From: Balanoglossus misakiensis
Taxonomy: Eukaryota; Hemichordata
Length of the DNA: 64,000 nt
Direction of reading: 5' to 3'
Assembly: GCA_040954595.2 (NCBI GenBank)
Contig: CM082587.2
Location: forward strand, 6,014,001 to 6,078,000
Shown here: positions 12,101 through 22,789 of the stretch, in pieces
Layout of the letters: each line of letters begins with the position of its first letter
Numbering within the stretch: the stretch's first letter is position 1
Notes under the pieces: model-generated
The model's database searches: none
The model's input: only the letters and a program-made list of their open reading frames with translations
What the model was told of the DNA's origin: nothing
Translations under genes and position numbers: made by a program

Positions 12101-13926
12101 GGTGGGTCGGGCACTGTCTGACATCTGACATTGGCAAGTTTCCATGGGTCTGTTTTTAGTGTTGAGTACAATTGAAGGCTAGTGATGCATGGGAACCACG
12201 CTAAACTAAAATAAAAACTTCACCCAGTTTCAAGTACATGACTTGAATAATAATTAAACAGGGTTTATCAAGCCAGCATGCGACGAAAACATTTTTTTGA
12301 GTTTTAACCTACGATCACAGATGAGATCAGAACATGCATAAATTGTGTAAATTTTTCAATTTTCCATTGGACACAACAGTTTCAAACACAGCTCTTCTAC
12401 ATAAAAAAAACACTTTCAACATTTTATTTCAGTTCTAGATGCAAACCTCAAAACAAGAATAGGTTCAAAACGAGAGCATGCATTATTAAAAATAGGGATG
12501 TTTTGTCAACCTCTATGACTTGGAACTAAAGCAAATGCAAAATACATGTGCTCTAAAACTAAAATTAGACAAAAAGACACACCAAAATAGAGCATTAGTA
12601 TCTCCAACAATTATTGAAGCACAAAAGTAACCATTTTTATCCCCCATTCTTCCATTACCATACGTCCCTACAAAACCATAAAAGTTCTTATTTTATAGCG
12701 GGAATTTAGATCATCCTGTTGCAGTACCCGCATGTTGAAATAAAAACAGCCTACATAGATGTTTCTTTCACCAAACATAAATAGTTTACATGGAATGCTG
12801 GCCAGCTTTCGAGCAAAAATAAAGTCTGATATTCGTGGAAAAACTTGAGAAGGAAGGGAACTGGGGCACTTAGGCTGTATTCGCGAAAGATGCAGTCCCC
12901 CTCCCCCCCCCCCCCCCAGAAATAATTCCTAATTCTCTAAATCTTCAGGTACTGAGCACAGCTAATGAAGAAATGTACAGCTCCCTCTATTGTGCTATTA
13001 ATGAAATTCTTAAAGAAACGATGACGTTGTCTGTGAGACAGCCGCTCACGGGCACAATTTGGTCCAACCCCTGTTATTTTCGGTGGAACATCACATACTC
13101 AAGGAATTTGGGGAGACAAATGTTGAAAGCGACCACAAACCCAAAATAAACTAGTCACTTCTATACATCATAACCCTTTTCTTCTTTCATTTAAACAGAT
13201 CGACAAAGCATGCTTTTTTATACATTATGTGTGCTCCATCGAAAAGTAAATTCTATTTGCGGTACTTGTAATCGCTTTGTCCAGTGTATCTATTTTATAC
13301 GACTGTTTATAAACAGGCACAAGCATGCACTACTTGTACCTGTGTATCTATCTATAACTCTAGATTCTTGGAAAAGTATTTTCTGGCAAAGGAGGATAGA
13401 AATATCCTGTGTCTACCATGTAATTTGAGAGAGAGAGGGGGGGGGGGGCTCTGTCAGAAGTTTCAGGTGTTCTAAAGTTCTTTTACCAGAGCCTGATTAA
13501 TTTGGTTGCAGCGGAGGGTGTTCAGGTTCTAGGATAAATTTTCATATACATGAACGGTACTATGAAATCTGCATACATGTGTGGACATGCATTAAATACA
13601 TGAGCTGAGGGCTGCAGAACACTTTACTCCCTCACAGGTGATTCGAGGCAAGGCTGAAAGGAACATGTACGGTACACACTAGTTACACTTCTCCAAGCAA
13701 TTGTCGCCACTCGTCCAAACGGCAAGATCGCTGCGTGGCAATCACACCAAATGTAGAAACACTGAGCGCGTTGTTCAAGTATACGCCGTTCCTTCCTTTG
13801 ATGGGTCAGAGGACACACGCACGTACGTCACTGCGAATTCATGTCGACTAGTGTTAGTCAAGTGTGGCTGGAAACGGCCTGGTCAGAGAGGATTAATTAC
13901 TTTAGCCTGGACTTTGTCCTGGTCAA
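9112..13926. other. Non-coding DNA rich in G/C homopolymers, CpG islet at 11.5-12.1 kb
   Basis: Holds G14 (9136-9149), C11 (10828-10838), C14 (11313-11326), C15 (12903-12917) and G12 (13437-13448). Overlapping frames at 10082-10432 on both strands are about 110 codons each and neither has splice or start support. On the plus strand, GACGTGGCCAG followed by a short open stretch (RKESRSPNIFGRYLQERK) and a CCAG|GTGGGT donor at about 12100 is exon-like but weak. A minus-strand ATGGCGCTG frame near 11909 stops after 21 codons. Confidence 0.35.
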
Positions 13927-14011
13927 CCCTTTCACCACCATGGTTTGGTCCAAATCCATTGTTTTCTATATGGTAAACTTGGGTTGGAGGGAACTGGGGG
14001 GGGGGGGGGTG
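13927..14011 (+). mobile_element. Small CCCTTTCAC element, right end overwritten by a G run
   Basis: CCCTTTCACCACCATGGTTT and the following GTCCAAATCCAT-GTTTTCT match the reverse complement of 39838-39924, where the element has both ends. At the right the expected GTGAAAGGG is replaced by a G14 run followed by GTGTGA, as if the tract expanded within the terminal repeat. The left flank is TCAA rather than TTAA. It is non-coding. The CCCTTT terminus and the TTAA seen at the other copy suggest a piggyBac-like non-autonomous family. Confidence 0.6.
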
Positions 14012-14811
14012 TGATAGTTCAAATTGTCTAAGTTGGTGGATGACACTCATAGACAACGGGGTGAAATAAACGACTTATAGCCTTGACTTTCTAAGCTGTT
14101 TCATTCAGACAGGTACTTGGCAGCACAGGTCTGGAGATTATGTAGTACGTTGTGCATGCATGTACGGTAAATCAATGGCTATGTACGGGTACAGTGAATA
14201 GCCAATCACATCACTCCTTACTTCTGCACATAGGAATAGCGCCAACATTGTGATGGTCACATGACTAACGTATGAGCAAACTCATTATCATGGTAAAAAT
14301 ATTTCAAACTAAAATTTTCAGCATTAACAAGAACTACTGTAAGTGCAAATTAATGTTTTCGTAAAAACTCAAAAATATCGTTGCCCGCGACTCCCACTGA
14401 AATCCATCTGTCTGCTATTCATCAACGGTAAAGGAGTTCTGTGTGTCAGGGGGTTGAGTATATATTGTGCCTGTCTGTTTCACCTCATGGTGCATATATT
14501 GGCCTGGTATTAAGCTGGGATTAAATGTAACACATGGCTCGCTTAAGCCAAATCCTATATTAACTCCTCACCCATTTTTTTTTCTTCTATTTTTTTTTCC
14601 AGCCTGCAACCAGACAGACATTTCTAAAAAATTAAATTCATGGTATAACGCATCATGTTTATACAAAGTGAAAAATGGGGGGGGGAGGCAGACAGACAGA
14701 CAGGCAGCTGACGACATTCAATGACGACAAAGACAGGTAGCGCTGATGAAACAGCAAATCGTTCAATATAATGGCGACTGTGGAAGTGCAAGGTTTGGAT
14801 GGCAGAAAATA
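14012..14811. other. Non-coding DNA
   Basis: Polypyrimidine and T-rich tracts near 14575-14600, then a GACA-type short repeat near 14690-14704. No supported gene. Confidence 0.45.
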
Positions 14812-15020
14812 CTGTAAAACACTTTATTTTCGCGAGCAATAAATTTTCGCGAAATACGCGAGAGCCAAAATAGCCTGAAAATAAAAAGTCGCGTACATTT
14901 TTTTTTGAAGATTACGATGCAGTGAATGAAATAAGAGAACGCGAAAATTAATACTCGCGAAACATTGGCCTCTCTCGATATCGCGAAAATTTTGACTCGC
15001 GAAAATAAAATGTTTTACAG
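14812..15020. mobile_element. MITE with 24-bp terminal inverted repeats and TA flanks
   Basis: The left end CTGTAAAACACTTTATTTTCG and the right end, read in reverse complement, CTGTAAAACATTTTATTTTCG agree with one difference over 24 bp and continue into GCGAG on both sides. The element is flanked by TA on each side (14810-14811 and 15021-15022). TA flanks and short terminal repeats are typical of Tc1/mariner-type non-autonomous elements. The 209-bp interior is full of TCGCGA words and has no reading frame of note. A decayed relative lies at 1093-1287. Confidence 0.85.
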
Positions 15021-15022
15021 TA

Positions 15023-16155
15023 AAATTGGTACTAATATGGGGAGTTATTGTTGATAAGAAGAAATCTGAGCGTTTTCTACAGAGTCCATAGTGAGTCGCG
15101 TGACAAATTATACGCCCCTCTGCGAACGCTGCCAGGCAAAGAGATTACACGTTAGAAGCATTCGAACGTACGTGAGCAGGCAGTATCAGACAACCCACCT
15201 TGATTTGACCTTGATCAATATGAAAGCAGAGAGCCACCGCACTTTCCTTTCAATCGAAAGGGCATACGTGACGAAACGTGTCTTATCTACGTCATTTACC
15301 AAAGTGGCACTGTTAGCGATTGTATTTGACCTTTAGGTATCTTTCCAAGGACGAATGGAACTATAGCTCATAGAAAAACATCTAATTCGTGGAAAGCTAC
15401 AAAAAGAGGAACTCAACCGGTTTCAGGCGGAATATACGTGCACCCATGACTATGGTTTTGTCAAGTACACTTTCTTTAATTAACACACAAATACACCAAA
15501 AAAACAATTAAATAATATGATTTGTTCTCTGATTACTTATTTAGAGAAGCTGATTAATTAACATTTCACAGTGTGCTAAATACTAATAGATTGGTAAAAC
15601 AATGACTGGCTGCACATTTACATTTTTTTTACCAGGGGTTACGGAGGTGGGGGGGGGAGAGAGAATGTAATATTACAGCAGAAGAGAGAGGAAGGAACTG
15701 ACTACCCGAAAATTTGGCAGGGCCACAGGTGGCCATGACCTTGACCTGAATATTCCCAAGCAGCAACGTCAATTAATCTCTTCAAGGTCACTGTCTCTTT
15801 GCGTGCTGATGATCAGCCAAGCGAATGATCAGTGATGACATCCAACCGAACACAATATTTAATCACTGCAATGAGAAGTTCATGCTGCATTTAATTTCAC
15901 GGTCAGGTCTATACGGCCACCCTCGAGAAATCCACTTAGCGGCAGCGTACGTTTCGCATCACCTTGACGATCATATCATCATAGGAACCTGGTAATCAGG
16001 GTCAATGTCATCAGAGAGGTCTGAGACAAATGCTACTTTTGAATATATGAAAACACTATCAACTGCATTCACCCATGCATAGCAACAAACAATGGTCCAT
16101 AAAAATACTTGTACGGTACATGTACATTTGTATTATACACACCCAGGTGCTAAAA
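15023..16155. other. Non-coding DNA, CpG-rich at its left edge
   Basis: The first 300 bp are CpG-rich, and an 81-codon plus-strand frame there (15091-15336) has no splice or start support. Contains a G9 run at 15649-15657. No other feature supported. Confidence 0.4.
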
Positions 16156-16207
16156 ATGGCAGTCGATCGCGCTCTCGATAAATGGCGGGCTCTGCTTCAT
16201 CAAACAG
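16156..16207 (+). CDS. Candidate first coding exon (17 codons), unknown product
   Basis: ATG in a strong context (AAAAATGG) opens MAVDRALDKWRALLHQT, followed by a moderate donor AACAG|GTTGAA at 16207/16208, one base carried. It lies in a small CpG-richer islet (16140-16380) within CpG-poor DNA, as promoters and first exons often do. A second ATGGCGGGC 36 bp downstream in another frame runs MAGSASSNRLKRKVF and stops after 26 codons, so the start choice is uncertain. The frame without splicing stops immediately after the donor. No family recognised. Confidence 0.25.
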
Positions 16208-16788
16208 GTTGAAAAGGAAAGTGTTTCAGGGACTCATTAACGACAAACCGTCTCTCAATTAGATTTAATTTACCGCAGGTTGGTCCCCTGCAGTGGCGGC
16301 GGTTTTAGAAAAACGAGCCGGGAAGGACTGCTCCGACCAGACTGACCAATATTTGAACCCGGTCCGCTACGAATCCCCATTGCAATAGGCTGAGACAAGG
16401 CCTTTCACAATTCGCAAGTGGAGATCAAAAAGTTTGTTTTAAACCTCATAATGTAACTTCATAACCTCATAATGTAAGACAAAAATGATCACAAGTTTGC
16501 AAACATTCGAGTTTCCAATATAGACAATGCCAGGTTAATACTAATGACAACGACCACTCCATGTAACATGCCATTTAATTTAAAACATCAAATGGTATTT
16601 CTCATGGGAATGTTTCAAAGTCCATAAGACTATATTTGGACTGCCTGTTTCAAGTTGAAATTAAACCCAGCCGTAATGTCGAAAAATGGCAAGGCAAAAT
16701 AATCTCACCAATAATAAAGGATTTACGTCATGTCGTTTGGGTTTATACAATCATCAACCTTCGCTATGTGCTATACTATTTCTTACAG
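16208..16788. other. Putative intron
   Basis: Lies between the candidate exon ending at 16207 and the microexon at 16789. It starts GTTGAA and ends in a strong TATTTCTTACAG. An additional open stretch (AAVLEKRAGKDCSDQTDQYLN) near 16295-16360 after CCCCTGCAG has no good donor. Confidence 0.2.
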
Positions 16789-16804
16789 ACATAAAAACTC
16801 CTTG
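16789..16804 (+). CDS. Candidate 16-nt microexon
   Basis: A strong acceptor CTATACTATTTCTTACAG and a near-consensus donor CCTTG|GTAAGTA lie only 16 nt apart. Taken as an exon in the phase set by 16156-16207 it would add D-I-K-T-P and carry two bases on. Both splice sites are better than most in this window, but the exon is too short for coding evidence of its own. Chance pairing, or use of only one of the two sites, is possible. Confidence 0.22.
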
Positions 16805-17177
16805 GTAAGTACAGTGCATTCATCCGTTCATAGCATTATGCAATTTCATCTTCCTTTAATTTTTAAAAGTGCCTCTTTCACTGTCTAGTGCATTTTTAGT
16901 TAATTTTAGAAACAGGATGTCAGTATTCGTGTAATGGTTTTGAGGGCTTCGGTGTACGTGCTTCCATTTTGCATGAATCTGAATAAGCTACGAGTATTGT
17001 TGTTCAAGGACTTTGTGCTGGGAGTCATGGTTACGGTGCGGATCTCGATGTCAGTACAATGGACGATGACGGTGATGAAATAAGATGTTGCATCAGACGG
17101 TGTCACTGATGATGAATTCTCATAATGTCCACACGGTTCAGAGGGGGTTTACTCATGACCTACTGTGTTACTTGTTG
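16805..17177. other. Non-coding DNA
   Basis: An acceptor-like TTAGTTAATTTTAG occurs near 16910, but the reading carried from the microexon would stop at once. Nothing else supported. Confidence 0.35.
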
Positions 17178-17363
17178 CCAATGATGAAGGCAGTGGTGAT
17201 GATGGTATTAATTGTGATGATGTTGACAATGATGATGATTGCGAAGATGGTGGTGGTGGTGGTGGTGGTGGTGGTGGTGGTGGTGATGATAATGATGATG
17301 ATGATGATGATGATGATGATTATGGTGATGGTGGTGGTGATGATGATGATGATGATAATGATA

Positions 17364-17404
<41 letters not shown>

Positions 17405-17473
17405 GAAGATGGTGATGATTATGTGTGACAATGATGATGATGATGGTGAGGAGTGATGATGGGTGATGATGAA
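17178..17473. repeat. (GGT)n and (GAT)n compound microsatellite
   Basis: Imperfect GAT repeats with a pure (GGT) block at about 17248-17285 and long GAT runs to about 17410, then decaying to 17473. All three forward frames and the reverse frames stay open because the units encode Met, Asp, Gly or Ile runs. The 87-123-codon frames here are therefore artefacts, not genes. Confidence 0.97.
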
Positions 17474-19884
17474 CCTGTAACTTCTAAAAGTTCTGCAGGA
17501 ACTTTAACAAGCTCCTTGCCAGTATTTCAAGAAGTTTATTTGATGAATTTGCAGTTATGTAGGGTGGTGTATTCTACCGGTAGTCCTGTACTGTACTATA
17601 CTATACCGCAGTGCTATCAATCAATATCTTACATTCATTAATGCGCTACACTTGTTTTATGGCGGGGTATATTCAGGCATTACATTTTTAAAGAGTAGTT
17701 TATTTAGGATCTGTACTGTTAATACTGTTACAAGCAAATGTTACAACATCATTCTGTGGGTTGAGGATTGAAATTATGTGGAAAAACCATGCCTGTAAAT
17801 TATAAATCCAAGCAGATCACAGTTGTAATCCTCATTGACTGATCACATAAGCTCTCACTCTTTATTGTACGGTACTTTAAAATTTTCCCTGGATTAAGTA
17901 ATTTTGACTCCTTAAAACACTTGTTGAGCTGTGTAAAAATTCACATTTTGCATAACAGATCCCCTTTATAAGCTTTGAATGGAAGATAAACCGCAAATAA
18001 AAACAGCAATTATTTACATCATTAGCAGCCATACTTTTCCGATTAATGGGGGAACCAGTAGAAAATATTACCCCAAAGTTTATTTAATGGTAATTGTTTT
18101 CTGTATGCCAGCAGAAGTTATGTACAGCACAGCTTTTAGTGTACCTCATCAAATTACCTCAGTTTACTATAGTTTTATATCGTATGGCAGATTACGAGTG
18201 GTTGTAAATATCGAATGCAATTTTATCAAAGTTGAATCAAAATATGGCCAATCTCAACAAACCTGTGGCTTGGAGGACAGCTGGTGTGTGCTAGCAAAAT
18301 CAACCCTAACCTAAGTTTACATCAATGTCCACGCCAAATCCACCACGCACTTTCGGCATACAATAAGCATAGCGCGGGTGCGAGATTCACAACGATTGCA
18401 TAATGTCTCCTTTGATGATTTAAGATATGCATCTGTAATTTTTTTTTTCAAATTTTCATCGCTATCATATCTTGTGACAATGTGCAGCAGAATGACACAA
18501 TGTTGCCACTTCCCCGTAAATATGCAAATGACTGGACGATAATTTTGCTTTTACCGAAAGTCCGCACTGCCACTTCACCACATTCCTGAACATGACCCGA
18601 AATTAAATTTCAAAATTTTCATAAAAACACATTCCAGTGATGTCATGCCTGTCCTTGTATACAGGTCAAATCGACCTCGGCGATGATAAATCTACCACCG
18701 ACATAAAAAAGACCGCACCAACAATTTACACCCAACGATGAACGTGACAGATCAAAAAGGTCGAGTCAGTGTCGGGTTCTGCCGACACTTTGGACTTCTT
18801 CCTCTCTGCTTGCTGCCATCAGCTAAGCATCTCTTGACCGCATCACTTCCCACCACTCACAACCAAACTGTGAGCTGCGCGCACCACAAGCGTCGAACTA
18901 CATGCAGTGTGATGCAACAAACAAACAAACAAACAAACAAGACAATTCCTTATACCCCGTGCAGCAGAACGACTGAAGCATAATTATAAATCAGAGCCCA
19001 TGACCCGGAACACCATCACGGCCGTATGTCACTGTCAACGCAATGCAAATCCTGTGACCCAAAGTCAGCCGCAGTCTGTACACAGTTCTCGCTTGTTTGT
19101 TTGGAATAATCGGCGTCGTTATCACCTCACGCAGATCAGACGATTGCATTCTCTGTACGCACCGATCGCCATGGTTTCTGCGCATTTTCCAACCTTGTCA
19201 CACGGGACTCCCTTGTTATCATTTTTTTCACCAACACCTAACGGAAATTTGTGGAATAAATAAACCAATGTACGGTACACCTCGACAGCTTTTTTCAAAG
19301 ATTGTCACCATGGTTATCTGTCGCCATGGTTGACTGGTGCAGGTACCGGAAAGTATTGAATGTACCTTGGCCATACACCATCATAAAATTAATATGCACT
19401 TTGGCCAGACTGTCATAAAGTTATGGAGACCATGCAGTAAAATAAATCCCTTGATGGCGGCAGTCAAGTAAACCCAACTATTTCAATTTTTAAGAATGCA
19501 TATAACTTGCAAGGGCGTTCAACCTATACTGAATAAAAAAACAGGGCAACCAATCAGGAGGCTAATTTCTTTCTTCTTCTTTTTTGCAGCGTTGCCATGG
19601 CTGACAGCTGGCCAAAGCTCGGGTGAAAGTCATGGTGAATGCAAAACTGCGTGAAATTTTTAACCGCAGTGAGTTGGGAAACATAATCATTTCCATCAGT
19701 GTGGGTTGTATGTCGTCGTCAACATCGAAAAGGTGCGATATCATGCAATAAACCACGTTTAACCATTCATGGGGCCAAAAATTCCTCACCGACAAGTACA
19801 ACAGAATGAGCTAAACTCTTCCAAAGCATATATAGCATAAACTGCAATTGTTTCAACCACTTTTTTTGTAGCCAAACATATTAA
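17474..19884. other. Intron-like DNA with a CAAA tract and a small hairpin
   Basis: Mostly AT-rich. CpG content rises between about 18.6 and 19.3 kb. A (CAAA)5-6 tract is at 18918-18940. A perfect 8-bp stem with 6-nt loop, AGTGTCGG/CCGACACT, is at 18768-18789. The 111-codon plus frame at 17979-18314 has no splice or start evidence. No gene supported. Confidence 0.4.
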
Positions 19885-20079
19885 CCCTTTGAATGCAACA
19901 TTTTTTTCTGTTTCACCCATTTTTCTCCAATTTTTTCCCTTAATTTTAGACCAAGTGGACATAATTTTCGATTGTCTGCAGGTCTCCATCAAAATTTGGG
20001 AAAAAATGTGAAAAAAATTATGAGATTTCATATTTTGGAAGATGACGACAAGTTGACTATGGCGTTGAAAATGAAAGGG
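19885..20079. mobile_element. piggyBac-like MITE with TTAA target duplications
   Basis: A 195-bp element bounded by exact TTAA on both sides (19881-19884 and 20080-20083). It begins CCCTTTGAATGCAAC and ends GTTGAAAATGAAAGGG. The reverse complement of the right end, CCCTTTCATTTTCAAC, pairs with the left end at the outer six bases and again at CAAC. TTAA duplication with CCC/GGG termini is the hallmark of the piggyBac superfamily. The interior is A/T-rich and has no transposase. The local 107-codon plus frame (19972-20295) runs out of the element and is not considered coding. Confidence 0.75.
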
Positions 20080-20083
20080 TTAA

Positions 20084-22711
20084 AAGATGAAAGTGAACAA
20101 ACATCTCAGGAAATACATACTTGGATCCGATTCAAACTGCAATGGGAAAACCTGAAAAATTTTCTCCAACCCTATACAGACACAACACCTTTGTGGCAAC
20201 GATACAAAAACACATCTATCAATTCAATCTTTCTCTCTTCAACAAAGTCAGCCTTATCGATTTTCACACGTACGTGTGTGAGAAATAAATTTTAAAAAAC
20301 TCTTACAGAGAACAGTCGAGATTACAATGGCATTTTTTCAAATTTCCAAGTTACATGTACGCCGTAATAATAATTCTCTTGTTCAACAGACCAGAATCGG
20401 CGTTTTTGATGTAGAAAATTTTTCAAAATTACGCTGAGTTGAAAGAAATGTTACCTGATGAAAAAACGGGGATTTTCAATCCGCATTACGGGTTCAGAAA
20501 AATCTGAAACTGAAAATCTGAAATGCGAGCTTATTTTTTCGGAAAATATGCTGGATTCAGTAGATCCTTAAAATAAGCCTTAAGAGGCTAGCTTCTTCTG
20601 CAGGTTTCAAGCAGTATCTCTAACGCAGAAGAAAATCAAGAAAATTTTCAAAGAATGCCCTTAACAATTTATGTTTACTGTTTTTACTCTTCAAATCCAG
20701 AAAAAAAATCCTTCCATGACAAGATTAAATCAACACAGTGGTTTAAGGATTTTAAGGAGTCATAAATTAATGATTAAGCGCTCTCGTTATCTAAACAGCC
20801 ATGTGCCAACCGATGACAGGCATCGTCAGTTGGCGGTAGCGGGATACGCTAACCTTTGACCTGACCTCACGTCACCTCGCTGAGGTCAAGAACACTGAGG
20901 ACAGATAACACGCACCCTGCATGGCAGACACAACAAACGTCTCATGTTGACAGACGACTTACATAAGATCGCCACTCCTTCTTTTTCAAGTCTGCTGGGG
21001 TATTGGATTTTTTTTAACGTATCATTCCTCGTACTTTTGCGGTTGGGGCTGGATTTCAGAGAAAAACAATCTCGCAATACGCAGATAATTTTTCTTAAAT
21101 TTAATATGAAAACAACTGCAATTGATACTGTTCGAATTGTCTGCATACGCCATTAATTACATTCTGAATTTGTGCAGTGAAACTTCATACAAAAAAAAAT
21201 TTCTGCATCATGCTATGCTCAGATATTTCCTGGTTCATCTTTGTTTTGACTCCTGAACGACAAATGTGACAAAAAATCCCAACAAATTTAAACCAAAGCT
21301 GTTTTTTTCTCTCTCTCGATCGCTGCTCTTAGCTGGATACTGGTGTAGATAAACTTCAAATGCATATCGCAGAGAGGTTTCCTACAGAGAGCCAAGTTGG
21401 CATACGGTGTTTTGATTACAGCACAGGTCAAAGGTCGGCTCAGTTCGAATTACCGGTTTGAAAGTCAGCCAAAATATCTTTTGAGGCATTAAAAACCAAC
21501 TACAATGGCAGGAGGTATTTGCATACATGTCTGGTACGTGTCAGAGTCCTTTTTTCAATCACGTTCCTGCTGACTTGACTTTTATTACGCGCATAAAATC
21601 TCAAATTTTACATCTCGCGTAAAATGTTACAAGACTTTACCATTAAATCTAACTGTGGCTTCCATTGTTTAAAAATATCATTCTAATTTTAGCAATTATA
21701 TGTAAATGTTTTTTTGTGCATTTATCCCTTTCAGTATAACAAGAAACTTTCTGTCGATTTTGGAGAATTGCAGAAATGTATCAGCCCTTCTACCATTACA
21801 AAAGTCATGATAATATCCACTGCAGCCTCATGCTATATTAGAGCACACACTGGTCCTTACAGAAGTCAAGGTGTGGCTACACTATACACACCTACTGAGT
21901 TCAAATTGAGGTTCCATAAAAGCTTCTTGTTGGTGTTCGAGCTTCATCAGTAGTCTTAAAACTTACTCAATGCAGGTGGCATATTTTATTGACTGTTGTT
22001 TACTTTTCTAATTCTGGGAAGTGCTACTTACATCAATCCAGAGAAGCTTTTGTCATTAATGCCAATATGTATTTATTGAGGGGGGGGGGGGGAGCAGTGA
22101 AATAAGATTTTTTTCGCATTTGGAAAATCTTATTTTTTACCATCAGTGGACATACAACAACATTTTTTGGTAATGTGGCCTGACGCTTCCAGAACAATGT
22201 GCTCCATGATTCATGGAAGTGTATCCGGTTATCAATGCCGTGTCCGGCATTGAACTTATCAAAAGCCCAAACAGGATGGACACTGACACAGTTTCGGTGT
22301 GGCACCCCACAAAGGCTGGCCTTGCTTTCAAGGAAGTAACAAAGGATACCACACTTTTTTTTAACGGAAAAAATATGTAACATAGAGTTAACAGACTGGC
22401 AGCCATTTTGAAGTTATTTGAAATTATTCATAATTACTTGGGTTACCAGGAAAAAAAACATCTGTAAAAACATGCAAAAATGTTCAGTTCTTCATACTTT
22501 CCACCAAACCAACCTTCCAATTTCAAATTATAAAAAACAAATAGAAAACCAAAAATAGCTCTCTTGGGTTTCAATTTGCGCGAGTGATGCCATCAGAGCA
22601 GGGAATTAAATCGCTCGCCACCAAAAGATATTCCCAGGGATTCATGAAAAATGGAAAAGCCGCCGTCTCGAGGATTAACAATGCTTAACCTTGGGTGACC
22701 GTTAGTTCTAT
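20084..22711. other. Intron-like AT-rich DNA
   Basis: Contains G13 at 22080-22092. Frames up to 116 codons (22033-22383 minus) lack splice or start support. No gene supported. Confidence 0.4.
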
Positions 22712-22786
22712 GTGCACGGCGTCGGAACTCAGTCACCGTGGTAACAGGTGGTGGCCGATGCTCACTGGGAGAAATTAAAAATGGCA
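22712..22786 (-). CDS. Possible internal exon (about 75 bp)
   Basis: On the minus strand a pyrimidine-rich acceptor TTTTTAATTTCTCCCAG precedes a frame reading EHRPPPVTTVTEFRR and then RAHRTNGHPR, up to a moderate donor CAAG|GTTAAG. Two bases are carried at each side, so the exon is symmetric. The frame continues open past the donor to about 22593, so the end is uncertain. Local CpG is higher than in the flanks. The phase does not fit a direct join to the exon at 31467 or at 8023, so it would need further exons or another gene. Boundaries are to within a few bases. Confidence 0.25.
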
Positions 22787-22789
22787 ACT

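Noticed and set aside
11741-12121. CpG-richer islet with frames on both strands, including ATGGCGCTG at about 11909 (minus)
   Set aside because: The minus frame stops after 21 codons without a donor. The plus-strand exon-like piece near 12045-12100 has a weak acceptor.
17085-17456. 123-codon Met/Val/Ile-rich frame and its 87-codon companions
   Set aside because: They are readings of the GGT/GAT microsatellite, open in all forward frames.
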